Shown: positions 31,938 through 44,406, numbered from the stretch's first letter. The stretch is 64,000 nucleotides of DNA from Floccularia luteovirens (GCA_009739215.1 VSJF01000001.1:124001-188000); one strand, 5' to 3'. Numbers and translations: made by a program. The notes: generated from the letters alone by a model not told the origin.

Positions 31938-34884
31938 TCAAGGTTCTTGTGGGAGGTTCGCGTTGAGTTGCTTGGCCAACTTCATCATTGTTTCTCTCAC
32001 AGTAGGCTGAAAGCTGCTCCGATTTTCATTCACCGATGCTTCTTCATTATGGTCAACTTCCATTCGGTCTCCTTGTTCCACCTTTCGCTTCTTTGCAAGA
32101 AAGTGGAGATACGCTAGACTATGTCTAGGTGGTGGTATTCTGGCGATGTTCATTGGAGGCGCAGAAAACCAAAGCACTTCCCCTGTATCTGGGTCACGAT
32201 CGAAATATTTGGCTAGAAAGGGTCAGGAGCTTAAAGCGTGGGTAAAATCTATCAGGAGAGCGCCTCTTACTGATTTCAGGGGAAAGTTTCTCAACATTCG
32301 TACTTCCAACCGATGACAATCCACCTGCTGCAGTGACGACGGACCTATCCGGCCCTGCTGATTTTTGATGTGATGTCTGTAAGAGCTGTTGCTGTCCGTA
32401 TGTCTGATGAACAGGATTTGTTCCAACAATGTTGTTTTTCGATGGGGTGGCATCTGCAGCAGCAGTCCTTTTTGCCCGTTTCCTGGGACCATCAGGCAGT
32501 TCATCCGTACTCGTCATTTCAGATCCATGGATTAGCCCGCCAGGGCCCTTGGCCGAACCTTTTCCAGCTAAGAAGGGGCTGCCAACGCGGGCTGGAAATA
32601 CCGTGCGCTCAAAAGGGTAGATGGGCATGAACTCCACGCTTTTTCGCACTTCTTCAGGAACGCATGAGTTCCAGTTCTTGATTTTCACAAATACTCGCTC
32701 GCGGTCATTATACCGTGAGTCGCAGACATAGAGTGGCCAGCCAGGGTACCAATACGGTGGTCTTGGTCTTCCGCGGATATGCCGTGCCGTAAATTGACAG
32801 GCTATCTTTTCGATGATATCTTCAAGGGGATGTTCGGCAAAGTGGCCTGCCGACATATGGTCAGTAGTTCTTTCGGTAATGATCGGGAGACCCTCACTTG
32901 TTTTGAATACTTCTCCTTCCCAAAACTTCCGGTTTGATGGGTGAAAGGTCTGCCCCGAGTCAAAGATGGTAACAGTAGGAGTTCAGTTTTTGAAACTTTA
33001 CCTGTTCAGGTCGGTAATACCAAGACACGGTTACACCTGCTTGTCCCTTTTTAGATCTGAATTGGTAGTGACCAGTTAAAATTGTGACACATGATGAAAA
33101 CTGATCTCATGGCTCACGGTTCATCAGATATCCAGCAGCGGAAAACTTGAGTTATGACCGGTCGACTTGGATCATCTGGATTACTCATATGTAACCAGTC
33201 CGCTAACTTCACCGACCAGCCCTTGTAATGAAGTTCATCGACGAAAGTCCTATCTTTTGTTAAAACGCGGTGAGTTGTAACATTTGGGACGCCTTCTCCT
33301 TCTGACCCATGCAGTTTTGTTGAGCCTGGGCCAGCACGGAAAGAGGAGAAATTAGTAGAAGATAGGTAGGGAGGTCCCGGCGGAGGATTTGCTGATGTAA
33401 GTGCTTGATAAAGGCGCTGTATGAACCGATATAACATTATTGAGTTACCATTTGCTTATGGTCATACCTGAAGAAGTAGAACACGTCCATATGGTTCAGT
33501 AGAAGGTTCATGCCACCTTCGAGCCTTCTCAAACAGCCTGGACATTTCAATATCAAAATCTTTTGCATTCTTAAAAGATTTATTGCGCGATTGAGCCTGC
33601 AATCACATGGCCTTTAGATAGGTTCATATGGTCATGATCCGCATACCTCAATCATTTTCAGAGAAATTGGATGCTGCATCATATGAGAAAAGTTTAGATG
33701 ATCATAATCAAATCAAGTACTCACTGTATACGAAAGATTGGGGATTGTCGATTCTTCTGGAACAGAATCAAGCGCCACTGATAAACGATTCCCACTTAAC
33801 GCAAAAATCAGATTAAAGCATTGATGAACTGAAAGGAACATACACGATATCTTTGTGGCTCTTGATGGTTTGCACAACATCTATGATTCGATCCTGGATT
33901 TGGTAAGTAAGAGTGTGTTGACCAGAACAAATCACTAACCGGACTTAATTCTTCCGCCCATCCTTTATCACCCGGACCAGCCCACCGAGGTAAACCCTTT
34001 TCGAGCTGCTTCACAATTTTTTCAGACTGAACATCACGTTCCATTCCTAACGTGGTACCAAGCATTTCTCCATGTCCATTTTGTTCGGACGAAACAACGT
34101 CGACGTCCATATCAGGTGTTGGTAAGTGTTGCGTGGATTTCGGTCGGATGGCAACTGGTTTACCATACGCGAACGAACTTGTAGAAGGTTGGGGCGCTAT
34201 ATGCTGGACATTGGGGGTAGCAGTACGCGCTGGTGTTGTCGGGAAGGTAGGGGCTGAGGTGGCAGGTGTCACGGCTGCAGCTTTAGCGACAGTAGGGACC
34301 GGGAGAGTACTTGGTGCAGGGGCAGAGACGGGCTGGGGCGCTGTTTGAGTTGTGGATTTTCGTACGGATGAACTTTCTGTTGTCGCTTTATGCACCTTCT
34401 GTGCAGATGATGGGGGAGGTGACGAGCGAGGTATGGGGAGAACTGAGCGCTTCTTCCACTCGGTTTCCAAGACGTTCTGATGGCATTCTAGTAATGTACA
34501 AAAATGATGTAATTTGTTCATACCATCAATGTTTGTGCGTCAAGAACGATTTGACTGCCTGGTTCATTGTAAAAAAGCGCGTTCCAAAATACAAGAGATA
34601 GATCTGTGTAAACGTCGGTCGCATCTTTATATCGTCCTTTCTCCAAACTAGATTTTATGTTGTTCAAGCAACGCGGTTCTGGAATGACCTGCCCCACATT
34701 GAATATACAACGGAATTGAGTAATAATGTACGCCTCATACCTGATAGTACTCAGGCCACTCTGTCCTATCAACCAGTTCCATAAACATAGAACTTAGTGG
34801 TCGTTTGCCTCTTGGAGCAGTTGCAGTTAGTAACGCAGATATTACTTCCTCCATAGAGGACCTTTGCACAGAAGTTATAGGCAT
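31938..34884 (-). CDS. RSC1/RSC2-like chromatin remodeller subunit (bromodomains + BAH), 809 aa
   Basis: This is a nuclear subunit of the RSC-type SWI/SNF remodeller. Eleven exons are read on the minus strand: 34884-34741, 34688-34524, 34476-33940, 33893-33844, 33794-33725, 33673-33647, 33596-33468, 33416-33118, 33056-33002, 32949-32271 and 32212-31938. Bromodomain 1 covers residues about 15-115 (DRTEWPEYYQ, VIPEPRCLNNIKSSLEKG, SLVFWNALFYNEPGSQI). A Pro/Thr/Ala-rich linker follows. Bromodomain 2 is spread over small exons (RIIDVVQTIKSHKDI, HPISLKMIE, NAKDFDIEMSRLFEKAR). The BAH domain follows (ELHYKGWSVKLADWLHM...VSWYYRPEQTFHP...EPFKT-like region, HIRGRPRPPYWYPGWPLYV). The C-terminus has a DRDPDTGEVLWFSAPPM motif. 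Some donors (GTATGT after GATATCGT) were chosen by phase. Confidence 0.9.
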
Positions 34885-35620
34885 GTTTAGATTCGATGGA
34901 GCGTTCTAGTGCCAGTTACCAGACCCCTTGCAGTACCAATCGTAGCATATAAGTATGAATATGTTTAATAGGATGGTTCAGGAAATACTATAAATTGTGA
35001 TATCACGTGATGTGTTTCAATAAATTTATTAAATTTGCCCATAAAATTACACTTCACCTGCAATTCGTAACTATACGGAGACTGTGCACACCCTGTGAAT
35101 CATACCAGCATTAAGGTTGAGCTTGACATGAATAAAAGCCGTCCATCGCCGTGTCTAACTGTTTATATGAATGATATTTTATAATGTCAAGGCTGTCACA
35201 TGACCCTGTATTCGCGACTCTTCTCCATGTTTTGGAAAGGCACGTAAGTAGCAGGCCGCCTGAAGGCGATAATGCCCCAAGATCGACATCGCCTCCCGAG
35301 ATGGTGTCATAATATCATTGAACCAGGCGTTACAGGAATCGACGACAACTAAAGCAGCCAAGATATAGAACAAATGCCTAGGATCCGTAAATAAATACAG
35401 GGTTTGAATCTCACTTCCAAGAAATCGTAACATAATCACTAGCAATGAAAAAAGAAATTCATTTTTCTTCTCGAACAGTTTCCGTTTTTGTGTTTCCCCG
35501 TCCAGCAAAATCCTGCCGATTTTTTTTTGTTTTCATCATCCGAGGTCGTTATCGTTATCGTTTATTGTTTATCGTGATCATCATTTGCATCGTATCGATT
35601 GACGGGACTATCTCCGTCTT
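34885..35620. other. intergenic
   Basis: This lies upstream of the RSC-like gene and downstream of the zinc-finger gene. A 109-codon minus-strand frame at 35179-35508 has no recognisable domain and is not called. Confidence 0.5.
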
Positions 35621-37191
35621 TTAGAAGACTAGAACTCGTCCAAGCATGAATCCCCCGCTTCCTCCTAGATTTATATTGTGAACATCCTTCCCTCCGAGCC
35701 CCAAATTCAATCCTAAACCCGGGCCGGGAAGTACGCCTTTCCATCCACGTGGATGATATGGCGCACTACCAACACTCTCGTCCCAAGAGTCTCTCTCCTC
35801 TTTGGGCGGGTTTCGTCGGACTGGAGGAAGTGGAACTGGAGCAGCTTTGTAATAATCGTCCGATATCAAGTTGAAGGCAAGAAGTGAATATGGAATCCAT
35901 TGTGAGGGAGAAGGTGGTCGACGTCTACGTTTCTGCATATTCTGCTTCTGCTTCGCCACCGTAGGCTGTTGTGATGACTGCGACACCTGGCTGGTGTTAT
36001 GGCAATCATCTGCGTCCGGTGTGCTTTTCGGAACTCGAAGCCTCGCGGACCCGTTTAGGTTCCTAGCCTCCTGTTTGCATTCATGGACATCTGAATCGAC
36101 GCACTGCTTGTCGTGGGTGTATTTGTTGAAACTTCGCTTTGTGGATGGGCAGACATTGTGGGGGTCGCGGATGGTGATTTACTTGAAGATAAGGAAGTGT
36201 TGACAGGTTTAAGTACACATCGGCGAACATGGCGATTGAGGTTAGATGCTACGCCAAACCTTCGCCCGCATGTCTCGCATACGAAGGCTATCAAATCCAT
36301 TGCCACGGTCAGCATTTTGGCATTTGGATACACAATTGGAACTTGCCTTTCTCCCCAGTATGCACAAGCAGATGCTAAAACAAAACGTTTTAACTTAACC
36401 TCACACATTTAGCTCACAATCGCTTACCTTCTTCAGCGTACTTGGTCGATCGAACCTTTTTGTTCAGAGTAAGTTACCTATGCCTCGAAAATCCCAAAAA
36501 AGTGTACCCACCTTTTATGACACATTGTGCAAGCATGTTTCTTCTCCCGCGATTGCGAGTCAGAGGCAACAATAGCTTCAGCTAACCTCGTTGCTCGTGT
36601 GGCGGAATTTTGGGGGGGTATAGGTGATTCTTGAGATTGTGGAGCAGGGGCTGGTGGCGCATAGGGGACCTGAGCTGATTGACTCTCCGATCGTGCATTT
36701 GGATTGAGCAAAACGGCCATTGAGGCGGGTGTGGGTAGCTGGGCTGAAGGTGTGCGCAGTAAAGCTGCTTGATCTGCCGCGCTTTTTATTGACACAAAAG
36801 GCTCTGGAACTCGAGACGCGACCTGTATTATCGGTGCAGGAAGCCCATTGATATGACCACCTGTCCCGACCCACTGCTGCCATGGTTGCTCGTACTCCGC
36901 TATTTCCTCGGCACAAAAAACTGTACTGGTAAAGTCTGTACCGGTGAATCCGATGCCGGTGGCGTCGAGATTATTGGCGCCAGTCGAGGAGAGCCTGGAT
37001 AATGACCCTCCGCGGTCAAGCAAGCACCTACAGTCTTGATGTGGGTATGTGAGCGATGATCCCCTTGAGAAGCCGCTGAGAAACTCTCCTCCGCTTGTCG
37101 CGACATATTGGTCAGACATAGTAGATTGCATACCGTGGGCAGTGTGGTAGATGTCCGGGTGGAGGGACACACTATGCTGCTGTGTTTGCAT
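35621..37191 (-). CDS. C2H2-type zinc-finger transcription factor, about 443 aa
   Basis: Five exons are read on the minus strand: 37191-36512, 36455-36428, 36374-36347, 36287-36105 and 36033-35621. A long Ser/Pro/Gln-rich N-terminus precedes two tandem fingers. Finger 1 is CTMCHKRFDRPSTLKKHLLVH (C-X2-C-X12-H-X3-H) with linker TGEKA. Finger 2 is CETCGRRFGVASNLNRHVRRC, where the last ligand is Cys (C2HC). The C-terminus after a basic KRRRRPPSPSQWIPYSLLAF block carries the PVPLPPVRRNPP, ERDSWDES and PYHPRGWKGVLPGPG motifs, known in an uncharacterised Agaricomycete zinc-finger family. Intron 3 must start with GC (GCAAGT) to keep the HTGEK-AFVC join. The last junction (GTGCGT...TTCGAG) and the true N-terminus are less certain: the ATG used follows a TTTTTCAG, so an upstream exon is possible. 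Confidence 0.8.
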
Positions 37192-38528
37192 TGCCTGCTG
37201 AAAAATACGAGAAAGCGGGTGAGCGATTCTCTGGTATCGTTATTATATATTTTTTTGATCCAATACGTCTCTGGCCATGAACGAAATGAGAATTTAAGAA
37301 GCCATTTAAGAAGCCAAGGCACCTGCCACTGTCCTTGGGACGTTCGTAGACTGTTTACGTAGTGCTCGCGGAGCTGAGACCGAACCAGGCTTTTGTATCT
37401 TCTCTTTAGTTTAACTAAATCACCGAAGGAAAAAACTTTTACCTTTCGTACATTTAGATCCAAAACTTTTTGTTATCTATACTGATCTTGTTTTTTAAGG
37501 TAAGTTACCATGTGCTTGGAAATTTTACTTTCGTACTTACTATATATTCTAACCCCGTTTATGTCTTGATATCTAAACAACAACTCTTTGAATGTATACA
37601 CATACCTTCTAGTCTGAGCGGGGGGGTTGGGACCCCTTCTTTCGAGCTGGTATCTTCTTCGGACTTTGCATACTCATTCATGCGGTGTTCCTGATAGCGT
37701 TTCCTTGTCAGAACCAAGATGAGTACCCTTTTTATTGTCCTCATGTTTTCACACATGTTGATGTTCATGTTACCATAAATGGCGCCATCCAGGTATCGAG
37801 CCCCCCAATTCCACATTTCCGCTTAATAACACAAAAACAAAAAAAAACGCAACGGCAACGGTGTACCCCAAAATGCGAAATTAATTTGTTTCGTCACAAA
37901 CGGATAATTCCTAGTGCTCTGTATTATAAGCGCTGTAAGAAAAGAAAAATCAATAATCATTTTTATCTATTTAGTACTTATTCAAAGGGTTCGGAGAAAG
38001 AAATGCGTCATGACAGAGTTTCAGACGCCCACCCGTTCAAACAACCCGTTCAGGGATGCCAGAACACTCTCCAAAGAAGAGGGTGCAATGAATACCGCTG
38101 CGAGTTTTAGAACGTTCGGTTTACATGTTTACATCCAACTCAACTTAAAATGGACATTGCCGTCTTCCAGGATTGGGGCGCTCAACCGATCCATTGCCAA
38201 TCGCAATTCTTCAGGTAACCAAGTCCCCGTTATGATAAAGTATACCATCTTGACGGGTTTTTTTTTCGCTTATGGATACCCAGATCGATGGATCTCTTTT
38301 CTTCCATCACTCGAATGCCAGCCCGTCCCCGGGAATTGATACAAATTTGCCTGCCTAAAAACATGCATTTTTCATACATTTACACCAGAATAACTACAGT
38401 ACTCGGAGTGCTCCCAATACATTAATACATTGAGAAAAATACTGTTTTGTTGTTATTGCTTTCAAATTATACATCATCAACTTACACACCCGTCGGACCG
38501 TCGGATATAGTCACTAAATTTAAAACGT
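37192..38528. other. intergenic
   Basis: This may hold a 5' exon of the zinc-finger gene at about 37463-37345 (minus-strand open frame ending in a GTGCC donor). Otherwise only short unsupported frames. Confidence 0.45.
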
Positions 38529-41500
38529 TTACTTGAACTTGTTGAACAGCTTGCTGCCGGCTGAAAATAACCAGTCATTAAATTTTTATGCACGGAAACA
38601 GCATGCATCTCATATCCTACTCACTCTGTGCAAGGCTGCCCACCCCACTTTCGAGCTGTTCGCGAGTTTTTCTCCCGGCGACTTTATCCACAGCACCCAA
38701 CGCCAAGTTAAGAGCACTCGCGCCAGCACCAGACGCACCTGGGAACGCCGGATTAGAAGAGTTCTGCGGCTTTACCGATGAGGAATAATTGGAAGGGCCT
38801 ACAAATTAACGATCATCAGAAATTACAACATGATCAACAAAACGAAGTGCGTTTCCAATCGGAAACTCCAGATGCTACTCACGCGGAGGCGGAACCGGTT
38901 GTCCCTGTCCTGCAGGCGTCCAAGAACCCGGGGAAGTTGATGGTTGAGGATACGAAAAATTCTGACTTGGGGCTTGATAGGAGGAATTAGAGTCGTGGTG
39001 CCCGGGGTAAGTTGGTGCCTGATATGGTGGATTATAACCCCCAGGTTGGGGGAAATATCCAGGACCTTGATTATGTATAGGTGGCAAAGGACTGTGAGAA
39101 GGCCCACCGGGATAAGTGGATATTTGGCTAGGATTGTAGGGATTTGAAGGTCCTGTATAGTAATTAGGTCCAGGCATTGCTAGAGGAGGACTATGTGGAG
39201 GAGAAGTTGATCCCGGCATCCTTGGCCAGGCATTTGACCCGTACGGACGATTGTGAGACGGATTAGTACTCTGTGGCATTGAATATGACTGTTCATTCGG
39301 CATTGAGAACGAGGATGCGAATGGTGATGCTGAGGGACTAGTAGAAAATCCAGTCGGACCTGGTGAGTTGGGACTAGGGGAAGAAGGATATGAGTGTGAA
39401 CTTGGGGGGCGAGGTGACGATGGTATAGGAGATCCCCCTAAGTTCGTGGGCCGTAACGAAGGGGAAGGGGAAGTGGCATTAGCGTGGTATGTACTTGGTC
39501 TTACAAGATTAGCGCCTGCGCCACTGTTCCCAAATGCCGATCCCGCTTGTGCACCACTGTGACCCTGATTTTGCTGAGCTACATTGGTTTTCCATTCTGG
39601 CGGCGGCCATTGGCCCTGGGACCACGATCCTGATGTCTGCTGCGATTCCGAACTGCTATTATGTGAATGTGTGGCGCCCACTGGAACTTGAGGATTTGCA
39701 GGACCAGATTGGGAATTGGGTCGTGAATTTGGACGGGTTTGTGAATTTGGGTGGGGGTAATTTTGTGCAAAAACATCAGGCCGAGTTTGGGGACGTGTTT
39801 GCGGTGGTCTTGAATTGGCAACCATCGGATGTGTAGGTGGAGGAGACAAAGGTTTAGTTCCTGGACTCGTAGGACCTGGTCTAGAAATTCCTTGTCTGCT
39901 AAAATCGTCACTAAGGGATACCATTGGATCAGCAGGTGAGGTCTGAATATGAACTCCAGGAGCATATAAGTTTGACGGAGATGGTTGTTGATTGGGGCTA
40001 GAAGTTGGAGTGTAACCCCCGGGTTGGCTTTGCGCAGTTAGTGCAGAATTGTTGGTAAAGCCTGTAGCGACTGTCACGGGTTGGTAATACGCAGATGCTG
40101 GGTTCTGATATGTAGACTGATTTGCAGCGCTAGCACCATGGGCAGGATTTACGGGGTTAGTGACAACTGGTGCCGGTGAATGGTTGGTCGCTAGTTGAAC
40201 TTGAACAGGTATGTTCTGAACATTTGAAGGAGGAACATTTGAGGGAGCCACATTTGAGGGAGCCGCGTTAGATGGCCTCGTTTCCAATACAGGTGCAGGT
40301 ACTGCAGAGGCAATTGGTGCAACCGGTGCTTCAGCCTCAGATTCTAGCGAATATGGTGGGGGAGGCACGTCATCGCCCTCCTCCTTCTGTCTCTGCGTTG
40401 CTAACCATTCTTCGTAAGATTGACCTCCTGTACTGGTTTCTGCAGCATCGTTTGGCTCTGAACCTGATCCAGATGCTCCCGAAAATCCAGATACAAAATG
40501 ACCTGCTTTGAGCACATTTTCGACATCCTCGTATCTGGGGCGTGTCGCCCAATAGTCTTGAAGCTCTTTCACAGGAAACATCTCATCAATGCGGCGCTCC
40601 TTTCGTAAAGCCTCTCCTGCAAAGCCGCAGATACGCATGTACCTGAAAGAACAAGAAAGGCACAAGAATGAGCAAAAGACGTAACAATCGTGTTCAGTGA
40701 TACTAACCAATCTGAAGGGAGATCATATCCATCTTCGTCTAGAGCCATGAACGGAAACTTGTCTGATTTAGGCAGCATCCGGCTATATGGAACAACAGGC
40801 ATGAATGCTGTACCCTCATCATATCTGATAATCCCTTTAAATTTCACATGCAATATGAAAGGAGGAAAGGATACATACTCATCCCACATTGCTCCATACA
40901 TGGTCCTTACACCAAGCCGGATGTGCATTATACAACTGCCTCCACAAAAATCGGCCGCCGTTCCGCTTCATATCGTTATAGGCCCACTTCCCTTCCGAAA
41001 GGTTGAAACCCTATTCATTTTAGAAATGAGGATTGGCATAACATTATTAGCCCACCAAAACTTACTGAACCTCCGGGCAACACAACAGGAATATAATCAA
41101 TTTTCCTTGAGCTTCCTTCTGCATGTTTCTTGATGAGCTCGATGTCGCCTCTCATTTTATTTTCGGCATAAGAATCCACATCTCTTTCAGTCTTGTATCT
41201 TCCAACAGTCCATGGAGAAATGGCATCGAATTCTTTCAACCACACATTGAGAAAAGCTGGATTTGGATCTGCATCTGATTGGGCAGTTCGCCAATGTGCA
41301 GGAGTTCCCTGCCATGATATATACCCCTCCCGGTGTCATACGCCTGAAGAATGACGTGATGGAAGATAAAAGTTCAGGGGTGTGGCCTGCACCAGCAAAT
41401 CCGAATCCTGAAAAATGAAAAGTGGCAGTTAGTACAGTTCAATGTGCACGTTGATCACTACTTTACCCCATAGAGCAACAACAGGTCGTCCATTTTCCTT

Positions 41501-42654
41501 CAAATAGCAAGGACTATCAAGGACGCTCTTATCACGTATCAGATGGGCCCAATCTCTCTCTATGACAGGCTGAATCCTATCAGGTGGCACACCAGCCACA
41601 TCGTACCTAATTGCAATTCGCACTTAAACATGAGCACTAGCATTAGTTCAAGTAGTACGCACATTATGGCAAACACTCTTCCTTCACGTTCAGCTGCTTC
41701 CACGACACGATCTGTTACTTCGTCACGAATGCGCATTATTCCGCCCTGTCCACGTTCAACATCTGACTGGCCTACGAAGCGTTGCAGGAAAGCCCCATCG
41801 ACACCATGTTCGGCCATCCAATGAAAATGTCTACAGATATGTTATTACTTCAACTATAACCTCATAGAATTTGCCCACCTTTGCACTGTCTTTGGATTAC
41901 GCGAGGAAAAGAGGAACATCTGCTCGCCATCTTTATTCACGAGCCCTGGGGCAGGAAATAGCTCTGAAGGGGAGCAACTCGATACATCTGGCCATATATC
42001 AAGGTTTGGTCGACCGCCGTCCGGGATAGGTTTGTCAAACCAATGCAACCAGCCATGATGTCCTGCAGAGAATACATTAGTAAAAAATCGAGATGTAAAC
42101 AGATGTATATCAAGTACCTGGCGCCACTGGTTCACCATCACCTGCGCAAGTGAACCTGACAGTGGAGATTAAGAGATTAGATTACGTGTTACGCGTATAC
42201 AACATGCGAAGAGTGATGAAAAAAGGTGCAAGGCAAGTATCTCACGAATGTCTGGTCAATGACATTGATAGTAACAAAACACATAACCAATGTGTACACC
42301 GCCACATCAGCCAGGATGTAACAGATCGTGTGCGGTGGAAGCACTGCAACGTGTAGCAATGGCGACATCAACCGTACAACGCTCCAGGCACCAAAGATGG
42401 GGACTCTAATTCATCCTCCCTCATCATGACTATGTGATATGAAGTGAAAGGCCACCACTCCTATCGAGAGTTGCCATATCGTAGAGATTAGGCGCGTACC
42501 ATCCTTGATATCCTACCAAGAACTTGTCTTGGATTGTTGCTGGGTTGGCTCTGCAAGTAGAATTAGAAGATATTTTCCGGTGATATCAACTTGAATGGGA
42601 TGATGCTCACCTCTTCAGGACTTTTCCTGCATGTTTAGAGTCTAGATTGGTCAT
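38529..42654 (-). CDS. GH99-like glycosidase-domain protein with long Pro/Ser-rich tail; two apparent frameshifts
   Basis: Twelve exons are read on the minus strand from 42654 to 38529. The N-terminal half (about 440 residues) matches a GH71/GH99-like catalytic domain: KFLVGYQGW, FTCAGDGEPVAP, GWLHWFDKPIPDGGRPNLD, VDGAFLQRFVGQ, YDVAGVPPDRI, FDAISPWTVGRY, DYIPVVLPGGS and MYGAMWDEYDEGTAFMPVV. The following about 600 residues are Pro/Ser/Asn/Gln-rich and ordered only at the very end (ALNLALGAVDKV, then GSKLFNKFK). Two positions need a one-base correction: GG at 40919-40920 and CCC at 41307-41309, each one base too many. With both removed, all exon phases agree and the product would be about 1059 aa. 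The cause is either consensus errors in short homopolymers or real inactivation. No signal peptide is visible. The 344-nt intron 42156-42499 is unusually long. Confidence 0.8.
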
Positions 42655-42900
42655 TGCCGATGTTACTATAAATTTGACGGTATTTGATTGAGAACGAAAT
42701 GTATTGTAGTTGAAGTTGAAGTTGAAGAGAAAAAGATGGAACAACCAGGATCTAGGGCATGTTCAACGGCCGTCTGCCATGAATGTTTTATCAGATAAAT
42801 GCACGAAAGGTATTGATCACGTGTAGCATTATTTCTAGTCTTTGTCAATGTCTAGCAGCTAGCTGTGTACCAGAACTATACATATATGACATATATATCC

Positions 42901-43748
42901 TTACACATAGGATGCCAGTAATGGATCATCCATGCTCCGGATAACCCTCGTTGGTTTCAACATATTCGCCAGTACGTACCTTCCGTCTTGATTTCTAATC
43001 AGTATAAAAGGTTTTCCATGTATCGTTGACACATACTAGGCATATCATTTTGTTCTGCTCTTTGAACTGCCTCTTCCCAACTCCTCGTAATACCAGTTAG
43101 AACATGCCTCCTCGCAAGCCTTTTTTGGGCCTCGTCTTCCTCAATACTGATCAGCCATCGTTCATTCATCATTTGCGCAGCTTGACTCCAGCCTTCGATA
43201 TCAAGAAAGGTGTAGAGGCCCTCAATTACAACGATGCGATGCCACGGACGGATACATATAGCATCGAACACTGGATCTTTTATAGCATGGTCAAATGTAG
43301 GTGCCAAAATCCGTGACGCATCGGCGGAAGACAGTGGTACAGCGAGCGCAGTAACAAAAGCTGTGTATCCCACCGAGTCAAATGTCCAGTGTGCTCCTCG
43401 CCGTGCATGTGCAAGTTCAGGATCCGGAAACTTGGAGAGCTGTTCGCGCGTGAGATGCCAGCCATCTGATGAAACAACGATTGCTTCAATGTTATGGAGG
43501 GTGTCGTCTGTTGATGATACTTCAAGTAATTTATTCGTATAATTAACTATGAGACGTGCGAAAGATGTTTTTCCTGATGCTGGAATGCCCGAGATACCGA
43601 TAACTAGACGCTGTGAGGTGGGGATTCTACGGATTAGTGAATGAGTTCATATCATTAACTCGTGAAATTGGCTGTGTATCACTGAACTGGCATACTGGTG
43701 CAACTGCCCAACCAGATATTGCGCAAGCTGGTTGGCTTCTTGATCCAT
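42901..43748 (-). CDS. P-loop kinase, YFH7 / uridine-kinase-like, 246 aa
   Basis: This is a small-molecule kinase of the phosphoribulokinase/uridine kinase superfamily. Three exons are read on the minus strand: 43748-43696, 43626-43033 and 42994-42901. The start is at MDQEANQLAQYLVGQLHQ, typical for the amphipathic helix before the P-loop in YFH7 proteins. Walker A is GISGIPASGKTSFA. A substrate-binding segment VVSSDGWHL follows, then the lid region (FPDPELAHARRGAHWTFD), a Walker-B-like strand IVVIEGLYTFLD and an Arg-rich segment RRHVLTGITRSWEEA. The C-terminus reads NMLKPTRVIRSMDDP. The second intron is taken with donor GTGTCA because only this phase restores the conserved NQDGRYVL ending. 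The substrate is unknown; YFH7 itself is poorly characterised. Confidence 0.85.
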
Positions 43749-43870
43749 AATTTAGGTAGCTACTAGCTGCAGACGAATCATCAAAGTCGTCAGAGACAGC
43801 TATGTAAACAAACAGGATATTTCTCACAGTCAACAAGCAGTGAAGTTTTTTCTTTCTTTGCCAGAAAACT

Positions 43871-44406
43871 CTACAACTTCTGAACACGTTGAAATGAAGA
43901 AGTATCGTTAACGCAAGCAGTCAAAACGTAAGTTTGGAACATGTGTATACTACTCACTCGGAGTATACAGTGGATCAGCCTGTCACTCAGCAGGGGCTCT
44001 CTTTCAACTTCCAGCTTTTGCTGATGCTGCAGCATGTGCCGTGAATACTTCTGTCTCAAATCTGCACTAGAAAACTATGAAGAGCACTAGGATACCCCCA
44101 CCCTATTTGATATCCGTCAAGAAGATTTAATCAATCACCTTCGCAAATCTCGTCAAAGATGATCCTCCCGCATTTCAAAGAAATCCCCTTATCTTCAGTC
44201 AATGTCCAGTCCATAATTGGTCTCGTTTCTATTCTTATACAACAATATTGACAATCTTTCTCTTTTCTGACTCTCCTAGCCAAGGAAACAATATTCAGGG
44301 GTTCTTTTACTGCCACCTCCGAGTTCTTGCCCCTATCTTTCTTATGCATCTCCAGATGGGATTGAACTACGCTATCGGGTTGATATATCCAAATATCTTC
44401 AACCAT
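43871..44406 (-). CDS. unrecognised small protein gene, about 126 aa
   Basis: I do not recognise this gene. On the minus strand an open exon 44406-44139 begins MVEDIWIYQPDSVVQSHLEM. It joins at GTGATT...TGCAG to 44061-43958, which reads DLRQKYSRHMLQHQQKLE and then LSDRLIHCILR up to a GTGAGT donor. The next plausible acceptor (GTTCAG) leaves a 9-nt last exon 43879-43871 (KL then stop). The combined protein is charged and probably helical. It ends only about 120 bp before the ATG of the downstream P-loop kinase on the same strand, so the two were also considered as one gene, but the kinase has its own complete N-terminus. The first exon could extend upstream. Moderate to low confidence in the limits. 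Confidence 0.45.

Noticed and set aside
40690..41133. 147-codon plus-strand open frame
   Set aside because: Antisense shadow of GH99-like exons, whose motifs read on the minus strand.
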